64,000 nucleotides of DNA from contig DUSI01000032.1 in the NCBI GenBank assembly GCA_012842685.1, positions 54,488 to 118,487 of the forward strand, read 5' to 3'. Shown in pieces: positions 1 through 9,280 of the stretch. The position numbers and the translations under genes are program-made. The DNA comes from Candidatus Fermentithermobacillaceae bacterium (lineage in GTDB: Bacteria > Bacillota > Sulfobacillia > Fermentithermobacillales > Fermentithermobacillaceae). The notes below the pieces were generated by a model. That model was given only the letters and a program-made list of their open reading frames with translations. It was not told where the DNA came from and made no database searches. The stretch's first letter is position 1, and the number at the start of each line of letters is the position of its first letter.

Positions 1-131
1 AGGACCTCGCCCGGCCCCGGTTTCGGCACGGGGATATCCACCAAGACAGCACCGGGAGCAGGATCCTTCTTGAGAACGGCTCTCAACTCAACATCCTCCC
101 TCTCCAATACGACTGCGCGCAGGCCGCTCAT
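1..131 (-). CDS. N-terminus of a zinc-type (MDR) alcohol/threonine dehydrogenase, cut by window edge
   Basis: Reading leftwards from an ATG at 131, 43 residues are visible before the window ends. They begin MSGLRAVVLER and end with a PVPKPGPGEVL block, the typical first-strand pattern of medium-chain zinc dehydrogenases (alcohol, sorbitol or threonine 3-dehydrogenase). The catalytic zinc ligands and the Rossmann fold would lie outside the window, so the substrate cannot be named. The ribosome site before the ATG is poor (a GGCGAGG placed too close), and the frame stays open upstream, so the start is uncertain. It lies about 130 bp downstream of the beta-lactamase-fold gene on the same strand and may be co-transcribed with it. 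Confidence 0.5.
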   Translation of the reverse strand, partial: MSGLRAVVLEREDVELRAVLKKDPAPGAVLVDIPVPKPGPGEV

Positions 132-261
132 GGCCTCGCCGGGCCACCAGTTTTTGCATTCTGGTTTTCGACATAGGATCCCCGGACTCCTCCGGATGGA
201 AACACTTGGGAGCCCTGCGCCCGGTCCCCCGGACCTGAATCCCTCCGCCAGCCTCTCCCTG

Positions 262-1644
262 TCAATCCGAAGTCTTCCGGATGATCCGGCCTCCCCAGCC
301 GATGGCCCAGACCGTGCCCAAGGCGTCCTTCCAGAACTTCACTTCCAGATCCTGCCCGTTAATGTGGACGGTCCCCACAGAGTCGCTATCGCGCCGCACT
401 TCGTACTCGTCCTTGTCCACGGACGCCATCAGCTTATTGCCCCTCTGGAACAGCTTGAAAGTGGAACCTTCCCCTGACTTGAACGTGCCGGTGTAGAGCG
501 GGATCATCTCTACCGGCCAGTCTTCCTTCTTGTAGACGCTCCTCGGAGTCTCGACAGGAAGCCCCATGAGGAGGTTCACGGCAGCCAGGAAAGCCCGGGA
601 CGACGGGGTACCCGTGAGGTTCGAGAGCACCGCGACGGCAAGGTCTTTTTCAGGGACGAAACCTACGTGGGACGCCACACCCCTCAGGCTCCCACTGTGT
701 TCTATGAGGGATACGCCGTGGTAATTGTGGAGCAGGACAAAACCGTAACCGTAATAGCGATCGCGGGAATATTGTGCGTGAGGATAGACCATGGCCTCCA
801 CTCCGGAGGGCGACAGGATCCGCCTTCCGTTGAACTCTCCTTTGCCCAGGTACATCCTCAGGTAGTTGGCCAGGTCGAGGACGGTCGACTTAAGCCACCC
901 GCAGGCCGTGAGCGGCGGAGCGACCTGCCAGTACCGTTTGTGCTTCACTTCGTCATCTTCCTTGATGTAAAGCGAGGTTACGTCATCGAACTTCTCGAGG
1001 TCGCTGAGGTCGTACATGCTCCTCTTCATGTCGAGGGGCATGAGCACGTTCTCCCTCATGTAGTCCTCGAACCTCTGGCCGGTGACCTTCTCGATTATGG
1101 CTCCCAGGAGGCCGTAGGAGTCGTTGGAGTAGCTCAGGTACCGGCCCGGCTCGCCCAGGACTTCGTAGTCGGCCGTCCTGATGTAGTCGATGAGCTGGTC
1201 GTAAGTGTCTATCCTCGGGAAAGACTCATCGTTTGACTCTTCTCCGTTTTCCTTCGGGGTGTTCCCGCGGATGGAGTAGTTGAGCGAAGGTAGGGGCGGT
1301 ATCCCCGCGGTGTGGGTCATGAGGTGGTGGATGGTGACCCTTTCGCCACCCCGACCCGGCAGGTCGAAACCGGGAAGGTACTTCTTTACGGGGTCGTGGG
1401 GAGAAAGCTTCCCCGCTTCGGCAAGCTGCATAATGGCGAGACACGTGAAGGACTTGGACACAGACGCCACTCCGAAAATCGTCTCAGGGGTTACGGGCTC
1501 GCCCGTCTCCAGGTCCTTCACGCCGAACCCGCGGGCATATACGACTTCCCCCTTGGACACCACTGCGACTGCCATCCCCGGCGCCTTTGTCTCTTCGAGA
1601 AAATCTTTCATGAAACGTTCAAATTCGGCTTCGAAATGTTTCAT
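262..1644 (-). CDS. Beta-lactamase-fold serine hydrolase (class C / esterase-like)
   Basis: A 460-residue protein of the beta-lactamase/penicillin-binding-protein superfamily (peptidase S12 type). The nucleophile motif S-V-S-K is at residues 61-64, the second motif Y-S-N at 172-174 and an H-S-G triad late in the domain (near 320). A separate C-terminal domain of about 100 residues follows, as in Pab87-like peptidases. No signal peptide is visible, so it is probably cytoplasmic and more likely an esterase or D-aminopeptidase than a resistance beta-lactamase. The ATG at 1644 is preferred over an in-frame TTG at 1659 because a GAGGAGG site sits just before the ATG and overlaps the TTG. It follows the ATP-grasp gene by 145 bp. 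The substrate is unknown. Confidence 0.88.
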   Translation of the reverse strand: MKHFEAEFERFMKDFLEETKAPGMAVAVVSKGEVVYARGFGVKDLETGEPVTPETIFGVASVSKSFTCLAIMQLAEAGKLSPHDPVKKYLPGFDLPGRGGERVTIHHLMTHTAGIPPLPSLNYSIRGNTPKENGEESNDESFPRIDTYDQLIDYIRTADYEVLGEPGRYLSYSNDSYGLLGAIIEKVTGQRFEDYMRENVLMPLDMKRSMYDLSDLEKFDDVTSLYIKEDDEVKHKRYWQVAPPLTACGWLKSTVLDLANYLRMYLGKGEFNGRRILSPSGVEAMVYPHAQYSRDRYYGYGFVLLHNYHGVSLIEHSGSLRGVASHVGFVPEKDLAVAVLSNLTGTPSSRAFLAAVNLLMGLPVETPRSVYKKEDWPVEMIPLYTGTFKSGEGSTFKLFQRGNKLMASVDKDEYEVRRDSDSVGTVHINGQDLEVKFWKDALGTVWAIGWGGRIIRKTSD

Positions 1645-1788
1645 TGGGCTCCTCCTCAACTCGTGTCCGGTTGTCTATTTTTCGGCCGCGTCGCCCCGCC
1701 CGAAGCTCCGGGACCGGCAGCCAATCCTTCACGTTCTTCTTTACGATAACCGGGAGTTCCTGCGGGGGAGTCCAGTTTTCTTGGGGAT

Positions 1789-4425
1789 CTACACAAGGGA
1801 CGAGGGGCCCTCGCGGAAAAGGGCCAGCGCGTAATTGATGACGCGGAGTAGTGAGATTCTCCTGAGCTCGAAAGCGCCGATATCCCTAAACAGGGTGGCA
1901 GGCTTTGAGTTGACCTCAATGAGCCAGGGCTTGCCCGTTCTGTCTATCCCCAGGTCTACCGAAACCTCGCCGCCCCTCCCCGAGGCCTTTTCGAGGAGGC
2001 GCGGGATCGTGCTTGAAAGGCGCCTTATCTCGGCCTTTATTTCCTCCGACCTCCCGGGCAGAGCCGCCTCCAGGATCTCTCCTGTCCTGCGGTGGACCTC
2101 TATCCCAGGGACCACAAAACCCTCGGCCTCGGGGTTCGCCCGGACCACCATACCGGTCCTGAGCCACACTCCCGCCCCGCCCTTCTGGTATATAACCCGC
2201 ACCTCGAAGGCGCTTCCGGCCCCTGCGGGAAGGGGCGCGAGATCTATACCTTCTTGGATGATGTATTCGGGTCCGGTCCCGCCACCGGCCTCAGTCCCGC
2301 TTTCGGGCGCCCTGAGGACACCGGTGAGGAATCTGAGCAGCCCGTCCCGCCCGGACACCTCATCCACTCTGGGAGGGACACCTTTCTCGCGCCTTGTGAC
2401 GCGGAAGGAAGATCCCAGGTTTTCTACAAGGATAAGCCCCTTCGTGCCCGTGCCGAAGCGCGGTTTCAAGAAAGACCTGGGGCAGGACGAAGCGAAACGC
2501 ACGGCATCCAGAGGCTTCAGGACGGGCTCGGTCTGGGGGAGATGCCGCCCGACTCCGGGTGCCTCCGATAAGACCTCGTAGGCCCTCAGCTTGTCCCTGC
2601 AGATCTCCACGAAGGGGAGAGAGTTTAGGAATATCGTCTGGGGAAAAGCCCGGGCAAACTCGAGCGTCAAATCCTTACGCTCCTGCGCGACGGGAGGTAT
2701 GTAACGGTCGTATACCACGTCGGGCACGGGGACGGTCTCCTCCACCCAGCCGCGGCGGTCCCTGTAGGTAAAGCCCCTGATCACTCCGTCTGATATGGCC
2801 GGCGCTCCGGCCTCTCCCGAGAGAAACTCGGGGAAAAACACGTAGACCATAAGGCCCATCTCGGCGCCCATCCTCACCATGTGCCTAAAGCGGTCGGTTT
2901 CTACGCCGAACCTACCGCCCTTTGAGAGCTTGGGCGCCATGATCCCGATGACCGGACCTATGCGCAGGCATTTTCCTCCCGGTCGCGGCGAAGCCCTGAA
3001 TATCCCATCCTCAGAAAGCGCCAGGATGCGAGCGGCCTCTCGGTTCGGCCTAACGAGGACGCCGGGCGCCCACGCGGTACCCGGTCCGTCGAAATCTTCC
3101 GCTTCCAGCGGGTCAGGAGGCAAGAGGTCCTCCGGAGCGAGCCTCACGCTCTTAGAACCGGCGGTCAGGATGACGCCTGTCCGCCGGTCTCGTGGGGCTA
3201 CGCTCAGACGGCTTCCTACGGTCACACATGGAGGGCAGGGCGAGGGAACATAGAGCCCCCAGCTCGCCCGGAAGTCCTGTTCGAAGGCCTCGCGGGGAGA
3301 GGAAAGGTCCTCCGGGCCGAGGCCCATCTCCTCGCGGAAGAAAGCCTTGTCCGCGTGGTAATAGGCCCGCTGACGGCGGTAGAGCTCTTCCAGCCTCGCG
3401 GCCCAGCCCCGGGGCAAGTCGCCGCCGGGCGAGCTTCCCGGAGAAAACCCGGAGGCTCCCGGTAGTTCACTCAGATCGCCCGCGGACACACAGGTCTCGT
3501 TGTACTTTTCGATTTCCCGGGATACGGTCTCGCAGAGGATTTTCATGGCCCGAGGGTCCCCGAGGAGGCTGGGCGCAGCCGTATATTCGAAAGTGCCGTC
3601 GCCTAGATCGCGGTAAGAGCCCAGAAGCCCCTCTCCAGAACCGGTCCTTTCCCTCGCTTCGTGGGGCGGGGCAAACATCATCCCCAGTATAGCGAGAGAC
3701 CCATCCAGTACCCTGAGGAGCGAAGACGTAGGTTTCCCCCGGAACACGAACCGGGTCGAAAGAGGCATCTCCCTGCGGGGGTAGGGAGACGATATCCACA
3801 AGAACTCCGGCGGGGCGCATGCCCCGGAAAAGCAGCCCTCCCCCTCTTCCGGGGGGACCATCTCCCCTTCGGGAGTCAGCAATACGTGGAAAAACCTGCT
3901 CAGAGTCCTACCGCTCTGGGGATCCACGGCTATATACTCCGCCCTGGCGCCCAGGAAACGCACGGGGGTCCTCGGCGTAAGTCTCGGAGCAACTCCCGGA
4001 CATACGGGCCTCACATCCAGGACCCAGGGTCCGCCCCGCCCGAAACCGATGGTGGCCTCCGCCCAATCGAGCCCGAGGGCGTAGGCGGCCCGCACGGCCA
4101 GAGAAACGGCTTCTCCGGCCTGTCCTCCGGGGGTCTCGCCGCCTTTCAAGAGAAGCTGCCCGCCGAGACCGGCTACCTGGACGCGCGCAGTACCCGTAAC
4201 CGGGAGGATCTCCATGAAGAAGTCCTCACTGCCACCGGCTTCAGGGGATCCGGCCACCCGCTTGGAAAGGGCTTTCGCTTCTCCCAGGTCATCGGCAACC
4301 GTCTCTAGGCCCCCGGTATCAACGTGGAGCACAGGAAATCTTGTGGCCGGGCCGGGGACAATTACCCGGGGTGACGGGATGAGGTTAAGGCCCAGTATCC
4401 GGAGCACAAGCTCTTTCTGCTGCAT
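1789..4425 (-). CDS. Large YheC/YheD-like ATP-grasp protein, spore-associated
   Basis: An 878-residue protein. The C-terminal half (about residue 440 onward) is a YheC/YheD-type ATP-grasp domain, a family linked to the Bacillus spore coat. Visible motifs are the ATP-binding lysine segment LKPRFGTGTKG, the strand FEVRVIYQ, and the metal-binding block D-x-G-I-D with LIEVNSKP near the end. The N-terminal half is not part of ordinary YheC/D proteins (about 450 residues). It contains a second segment resembling an ATP-grasp metal site (ALGLDWAEATIGF, then VLDVRP) and a stretch like phage phiEco32-type COOH-NH2 ligases (GARAEYIAVDPQSGR). It probably forms an amide or peptide bond on a spore-surface product; this is inference. 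The ATG at 4425 follows the GTPase stop by two bases. Confidence 0.75.
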   Translation of the reverse strand: MQQKELVLRILGLNLIPSPRVIVPGPATRFPVLHVDTGGLETVADDLGEAKALSKRVAGSPEAGGSEDFFMEILPVTGTARVQVAGLGGQLLLKGGETPGGQAGEAVSLAVRAAYALGLDWAEATIGFGRGGPWVLDVRPVCPGVAPRLTPRTPVRFLGARAEYIAVDPQSGRTLSRFFHVLLTPEGEMVPPEEGEGCFSGACAPPEFLWISSPYPRREMPLSTRFVFRGKPTSSLLRVLDGSLAILGMMFAPPHEARERTGSGEGLLGSYRDLGDGTFEYTAAPSLLGDPRAMKILCETVSREIEKYNETCVSAGDLSELPGASGFSPGSSPGGDLPRGWAARLEELYRRQRAYYHADKAFFREEMGLGPEDLSSPREAFEQDFRASWGLYVPSPCPPCVTVGSRLSVAPRDRRTGVILTAGSKSVRLAPEDLLPPDPLEAEDFDGPGTAWAPGVLVRPNREAARILALSEDGIFRASPRPGGKCLRIGPVIGIMAPKLSKGGRFGVETDRFRHMVRMGAEMGLMVYVFFPEFLSGEAGAPAISDGVIRGFTYRDRRGWVEETVPVPDVVYDRYIPPVAQERKDLTLEFARAFPQTIFLNSLPFVEICRDKLRAYEVLSEAPGVGRHLPQTEPVLKPLDAVRFASSCPRSFLKPRFGTGTKGLILVENLGSSFRVTRREKGVPPRVDEVSGRDGLLRFLTGVLRAPESGTEAGGGTGPEYIIQEGIDLAPLPAGAGSAFEVRVIYQKGGAGVWLRTGMVVRANPEAEGFVVPGIEVHRRTGEILEAALPGRSEEIKAEIRRLSSTIPRLLEKASGRGGEVSVDLGIDRTGKPWLIEVNSKPATLFRDIGAFELRRISLLRVINYALALFREGPSSLV

Positions 4426-4427
4426 GG

Positions 4428-5405
4428 CTACGTGTAGAAGGCAATGACGTCGCCGTCTTTCAACACGTGGTCGCGGGGCACCATCTGGCCGTCGAACACG
4501 TCTTTCCCCCACACCCTCGCGTACTTGAGCGTCTCGGCGATCTCCTTGTGTACCTCACGCGCGGCATCGATCACCGTCGTGCCCCTAGGGAGTATGAACG
4601 GCTGGGAGAAATCGGGTTTCTTCCCAGGAGGCCTGGTATAGACCCTTATCTTCTCTAAGACATCGAAGAAAACCTTGGACAGGACTAAATCGAGCCCCTC
4701 GCCGGTGAGGGCCGAACAGGGCACTATGTCCAGCTTGTCTCCTATTATCTCCCGCAATAGCTCTATCCGTTCGCCGGCGCCAGGCAGATCGCACTTGTTC
4801 GCCGCGCATATGGCTTTTTTCTCTTTGAAGTTCCTCTCGCCTTCGTTCTTTATGAAGACGTTGTTCTCTTCCATGAAGGCAAGCAGGTTCTCCGCGTGGT
4901 CGAGGACGTCGTCGTCGCCCGCGTCAAGGACTATGAGAAGCCCGTCGGACATCCTGAGCATGGCCCAGACCCAAGACTGGGATGTCTCAGGCGCTATGGG
5001 AGGCATGTCGATGAGCTGGAGCTGGACGTTCTCCCACTGGGCCATCCCGCATAGCGGCATCCGGGTCGTAAATGGGTAATCGGCCACCTCGGGCTCGGCA
5101 CGGGAAGTCGCCTTGAGCACGGAAGACTTTCCCGAGTTGGGAGGACCGACCAGAACTATCTGACCCGCGCCTTCCTTTTCAATGCGGTAGAAATCCTTCC
5201 GTTTGGGTCCCTTTGAGCCGGCCTTCATCGCTTCCCGGAGCCTGGCCATGCGGCGCTTTATGTCCGCCTGCATCTTCTCGGTCCCCTTGTGCTTGGGGAT
5301 GGTGGCCAACATCTCCTCTAGGGCGGCCAGCTTCTCCTCATCGGTGACGGCCTGCCGGTACCGTTCTTCCGCGGCCAGATACTGAGGTCCCAAATTAGCG
5401 GGCAA
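4428..5405 (-). CDS. DRG/Obg-like GTPase with C-terminal TGS domain
   Basis: A 325-residue GTPase. An N-terminal alpha-helical arm (about 1-75) precedes the G domain: G1 GPPNSGKS at 87-94, the TTRMP switch, G3 DMPP near 133-136, G4 NKCD and a G5-like SALTG. A TGS domain fills the last 75 residues (FILPRGTTVIDAAREVH to the end), as in the DRG and HflX/Obg relatives that act on ribosomes or RNA. The start is TTG, supported by GGAGGTG seven bases upstream; no ATG is well placed. It ends two bases before the YheC/D-like gene, suggesting one transcript. The exact role is unknown; ribosome association is inferred from the family. Confidence 0.85.
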   Translation of the reverse strand: MPANLGPQYLAAEERYRQAVTDEEKLAALEEMLATIPKHKGTEKMQADIKRRMARLREAMKAGSKGPKRKDFYRIEKEGAGQIVLVGPPNSGKSSVLKATSRAEPEVADYPFTTRMPLCGMAQWENVQLQLIDMPPIAPETSQSWVWAMLRMSDGLLIVLDAGDDDVLDHAENLLAFMEENNVFIKNEGERNFKEKKAICAANKCDLPGAGERIELLREIIGDKLDIVPCSALTGEGLDLVLSKVFFDVLEKIRVYTRPPGKKPDFSQPFILPRGTTVIDAAREVHKEIAETLKYARVWGKDVFDGQMVPRDHVLKDGDVIAFYT

Positions 5406-5533
5406 GGGCCTTCACCTCCGAGAGATGCTGCTTTCAAGGCAAAAGTCCAATAATATGGTACGGACAAAGACCGGGTAAGGCAACCAGGGTAAGAGACGGG
5501 CATCCCCAGGGTAGGGGGTCCCGGAGGGCCTTT

Positions 5534-8500
5534 CTACGTAAGGCCCCGGGAGCCAACGTATCCCCGCCAGTCTACCTCTTCTTCCACCTGCGGGCCGAGG
5601 AAGAAGATGGACGCTTTTTTCACGGGCTTCTCCAGTATGCTCTCGGCCGCCAGGGCATAGATCGCAACCTGGGGAGTGTAGAAGAGGGCGCGCTCGCCTG
5701 CTCTGTCTCTCGGGATGTCGTCGGTCTTGAAATCGAGCACGACCAAGCCGTCTGGCTCATAGAGGAGCATGTCGATGACGCCCTGGGCTACCACAAACTC
5801 GTCCCGAACGCCCGGCGCGTCCAGGAACGCCCCGGCGGGAAGCTTTAGGGTGAAGGGCACCTCCCTGAGGACGCGTCCCCTGCATTCTACCGCGGCCTGC
5901 CCTGCGGGCGAAGAGAAGAAGCCGGCGACGAGGGCAAGGTCCTCGGGTGAGACTCCGGGCGGTCTCAGGAAGCCCGCTTCCACCAGCCTCGCGTTCTCCG
6001 CGGCCACCGCCTCGGGGCTGTGGGCCATATCCAGCCTCATGCGCGCGAGAAGGGTGTGGACCGCTATGCCCCGCTCGACGGCGCTGGAGTGCTGCCGGGA
6101 ATCGTCCATCCCCATCCGCCTCGTCGGGCGCGGGAGAAACCAAGGGAACTCTTCTTCTTCCCGCTCAAGCCGCCTCTTGATCTCACCCACAGGCATTTTC
6201 GCCCGGACGGTCGTGAGGAAGCCGTACGGGTACCTCCACTCGAGCCTCCGCCTGACTTCGCGGCTCACCTCGGGATCTCCGGGCGGAGGAGGAAGCAGCC
6301 TCTTGATCTCGCTGAGACTCAGATCGGGCGACTGGGAGACCTCGTAGGATGGAGGCGGCACCGGCTCTCCGTCAGGGGTACCCCAGACTTTCACGGAGAA
6401 CAACCCTTTCCCCGCGTCCCGGAGAACCACCGGACACACCCAGTCCAGGTAGGTCCCCGCCCTCTCGGGATCGCTCCTCCGCCACCGGGAAATAGCCCCC
6501 TCAAGGCCCCTCACTGACCCGATCATGACCAGCTTTTCCTTAGCCCTGGTAAGGGCCACGTAGAGCACCCGCATCTCCTCTGCCGTGTTTTCACGGTCGA
6601 TCCTCTCGGCTATCGCCTGGTATAGGGCGGTGGGGTATTTGACCCTCTTCTCCAGGTCCACAAGATAAGAACCAATCCCGAACTCCCTGTGGAACAAGAC
6701 GTCGCTCCTCAGATCGTCCTTGTTGAACCTCTTACCGAGGTCAAGGACTATCACAACGGGGAACTCCAGGCCCTTGGCCTTGTGGATGGACATGAGCCTG
6801 ACCACGTCCTCGTGCTCTCCCAGGGCCCGTGCCGTGCCCAGGTCGCCCTCGGACTCGCGCAGGCGCTCAACGAACCTTAGGAACCGGCCAAGCCCGTGGC
6901 GGCCGAAGGAGTCAAACTGCCGCGCCCTGTCGCAAAGGGCCCTGAGGTTCGCCTGGCGCTGGCCTCCCCCCGGAAGCCCGCCCACGTAGTCGTGGTAACC
7001 GGTCTCCCTTAGGATCTTCCAGAGCGTCTCGGCCAGTGGGCGCCTCCTGGCGAGCGTCCGCCATCGCTCTAGGTTCTCGAGGAACTTCCCGAGGACGTCC
7101 CTGAGGTGAGGGTCGGAGCTATCGGTCTTGGCGAAAGAGCAGACGGCGTCGTAAAAGGTCCCCTCCTTGACGGTCGCCCTGATCAAGGCGAGGTCCTGTG
7201 GCTCGAGCCCGACGATAGGCGAGCGGAGGACCGCGGCGAGGGGTATGTCCTGCAGCGGGTTGTCGATCACCGAAAGGAGGGAGAGGGCGACCTCGACCTC
7301 CCGCGCCTGGAAGTATCCGGTAGCAGATTCGGCGTAACACGGGATATCGCACCTGGACATGATTTCGGCCACGGCGTTGGCCCTGTCCTTGGTAGACCTC
7401 ATGAGTATCGCGATGTCCCGGTAAGAACAGGGACGGCTCGTCTTGGTCTTTGGATCCCATACCATAAGGGGATTTCGTGGATCCACCATTTCCTTAATGC
7501 GACGGGCGGCCACAAGAGCTTCTTTCTCCAGGGCCTCATACTCCTCCATGTCCCCCGATGACCCCGCCGGTGAACCGGGAAGACCTGCCTCGCCTTGCCC
7601 GCCGTCGTAGGTGTCCTCGTCGCTATTTTCCTCTTGAGCAGACTGGGCGAGCCGCTCGACGAGGTGTAGCTCCACGCTGTGCTCGCCTCCTGACGGCGGG
7701 TATGTCGCTCCGGGAAGGAGTTCGTGACCATCCCTGTAGTCTATCCCCGCCAGGTCTTCCTTCATAATATCCGAGAAGATGGCGTTTACCGCCTCAAGCA
7801 CCTGGGACCTGCTCCTGAAATTCCTGGTCAGGTCTATGCGGACGCCCGGTGACTTCTCCTCCCCCGGGCTCCCGCAAGGGACATATGACCTCAGTTTCTC
7901 CAGGAAAAGGGCCGGTTCGGCGAGCCTGAACCGGTAGATGCTCTGCTTGACGTCTCCCACCATGAAAACATTTCCCGAGGTAGGGCTTACCCTGGAAACC
8001 AAGGTGAGGATCCTCTCCTGGAGGGGGTTCGTGTCCTGGTACTCATCGATGAGGAGCCAGTCGAACTCCTTTCTCACGTCTCCGGCGATCTTTCCGCCGT
8101 CCATCTCGAGCACCTGGAGGCAATACCTCTCGAGGTCCGAAAAATCCACTCCGCCCCGCTCTCGCTTCGCGGCCGTATAGCGTCTGTCCAGTTCCTCCAC
8201 GATGTCGCACAGGCCTGATATAAGGGGCGCCACTACGGCCATCTCGGCAACAACCTCGTCAAGAGGCCTCGTGAACGCGTATTCCTTCACCCCGGAGAAA
8301 ACATCCTTTGCGAGGTTCCTCAGGGAAGCGGCCTCTTCCCTAAGTCCCGGGTCGCAGTCTCGGGCGGCGGAGAGCCTCGTGAAGGATGCCGACAAGAGGC
8401 ACGAAGAGGTTCCCGCGGCTATTTCCCGCAAGGCGTCTGTCAGGCCGCTCCCCTTGGCTACCGCTTCTTCCGCCTCTTTGAGGAGGCCTTCTAGCCACAC

Positions 8501-9280
8501 TCCGGCCTCTGAGAAAAGGGTTAGATCGTCCCGGAGGGCCTTGAGGTAGGCCCCCGGCCCGCCCGGCCTCCCGCATATCTCGATGGCTTCCTGAACCAAA
8601 GCCTTAGCCCGCCTTACGTCTTTAAGGGCGCGTCTCGCCAGGGGAGGTAGCCAAGTGAGGTCCCTGCCTGTAGCCCTTTCCCTGGCCATCTGCAGGAAGC
8701 CGCCCATAGAAGGAAGCGTGAGGGCGAAGCTGTGGAGCCTCAGCACCGTGGACTTGAACCCTTCGTCAAAGGCCTTTCCGCCGAAGCTTGCTACCAGCGA
8801 GCGGAAGACTTCGCCCCTTTGGCTGGGATCGTCGTAGAGGTCCTCGAACAGCCCGTCCAAGGTCTCCATCCTCATGAGTTCGGCTTCGTTCTCATCCAGG
8901 ACCCTGAAAGACGGGTCCAGGTTCACTTTGAAGTAGTACCTCCGCAGCACGCGAAGGCAGAAAGAGTGGATCGTCGATATCTGGGCCCTGTCGAGGAGGG
9001 CAAGCTGGTACCTGACGCGGGGGTTTTCCGGAGCCTTCCTTAGGGCCTCCTCAAGGGCAGACCGTATCCTCTCTTTCATCTCCGCGGCAGCTTTCTCTGT
9101 GAAAGTGACGACCAGAAGCCTCCCGAGATCCAGGGGATCTTCCAGAGACAGCACCCTGCGGATGATGCGCTCGACCAGGACCGACGTCTTCCCGGCCCCG
9201 GCCGCGGCCGAGACGAGCACGTTTTTCCCGGAGAAAGTTATGGCAAGCTCCTGCTCCTTAGTCCAAACCGCGTCAGCCAT
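5534..9280 (-). CDS. addA: ATP-dependent helicase/nuclease subunit A
   Basis: A 1248-residue UvrD-like helicase with a C-terminal RecB-family nuclease, the AddA subunit of the AddAB double-strand-break resection enzyme that loads RecA at recombination hotspots. Walker A is SAAAGAGKTSV near residue 27, Walker B LLIDEYQDTNP, later helicase motifs include LTRNFRS and SIHKAKGLEFPVV. The nuclease block GVIDMLLYEPDG...VVLDFKTD lies near the C-terminus. The ATG at 9280 has GGAGGAGGT seven bases upstream; an in-frame GTG at 9289 would overlap that site. It overlaps the end of addB by eight bases, indicating translational coupling. Length matches the family. Confidence 0.97.
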   Translation of the reverse strand: MADAVWTKEQELAITFSGKNVLVSAAAGAGKTSVLVERIIRRVLSLEDPLDLGRLLVVTFTEKAAAEMKERIRSALEEALRKAPENPRVRYQLALLDRAQISTIHSFCLRVLRRYYFKVNLDPSFRVLDENEAELMRMETLDGLFEDLYDDPSQRGEVFRSLVASFGGKAFDEGFKSTVLRLHSFALTLPSMGGFLQMARERATGRDLTWLPPLARRALKDVRRAKALVQEAIEICGRPGGPGAYLKALRDDLTLFSEAGVWLEGLLKEAEEAVAKGSGLTDALREIAAGTSSCLLSASFTRLSAARDCDPGLREEAASLRNLAKDVFSGVKEYAFTRPLDEVVAEMAVVAPLISGLCDIVEELDRRYTAAKRERGGVDFSDLERYCLQVLEMDGGKIAGDVRKEFDWLLIDEYQDTNPLQERILTLVSRVSPTSGNVFMVGDVKQSIYRFRLAEPALFLEKLRSYVPCGSPGEEKSPGVRIDLTRNFRSRSQVLEAVNAIFSDIMKEDLAGIDYRDGHELLPGATYPPSGGEHSVELHLVERLAQSAQEENSDEDTYDGGQGEAGLPGSPAGSSGDMEEYEALEKEALVAARRIKEMVDPRNPLMVWDPKTKTSRPCSYRDIAILMRSTKDRANAVAEIMSRCDIPCYAESATGYFQAREVEVALSLLSVIDNPLQDIPLAAVLRSPIVGLEPQDLALIRATVKEGTFYDAVCSFAKTDSSDPHLRDVLGKFLENLERWRTLARRRPLAETLWKILRETGYHDYVGGLPGGGQRQANLRALCDRARQFDSFGRHGLGRFLRFVERLRESEGDLGTARALGEHEDVVRLMSIHKAKGLEFPVVIVLDLGKRFNKDDLRSDVLFHREFGIGSYLVDLEKRVKYPTALYQAIAERIDRENTAEEMRVLYVALTRAKEKLVMIGSVRGLEGAISRWRRSDPERAGTYLDWVCPVVLRDAGKGLFSVKVWGTPDGEPVPPPSYEVSQSPDLSLSEIKRLLPPPPGDPEVSREVRRRLEWRYPYGFLTTVRAKMPVGEIKRRLEREEEEFPWFLPRPTRRMGMDDSRQHSSAVERGIAVHTLLARMRLDMAHSPEAVAAENARLVEAGFLRPPGVSPEDLALVAGFFSSPAGQAAVECRGRVLREVPFTLKLPAGAFLDAPGVRDEFVVAQGVIDMLLYEPDGLVVLDFKTDDIPRDRAGERALFYTPQVAIYALAAESILEKPVKKASIFFLGPQVEEEVDWRGYVGSRGLT

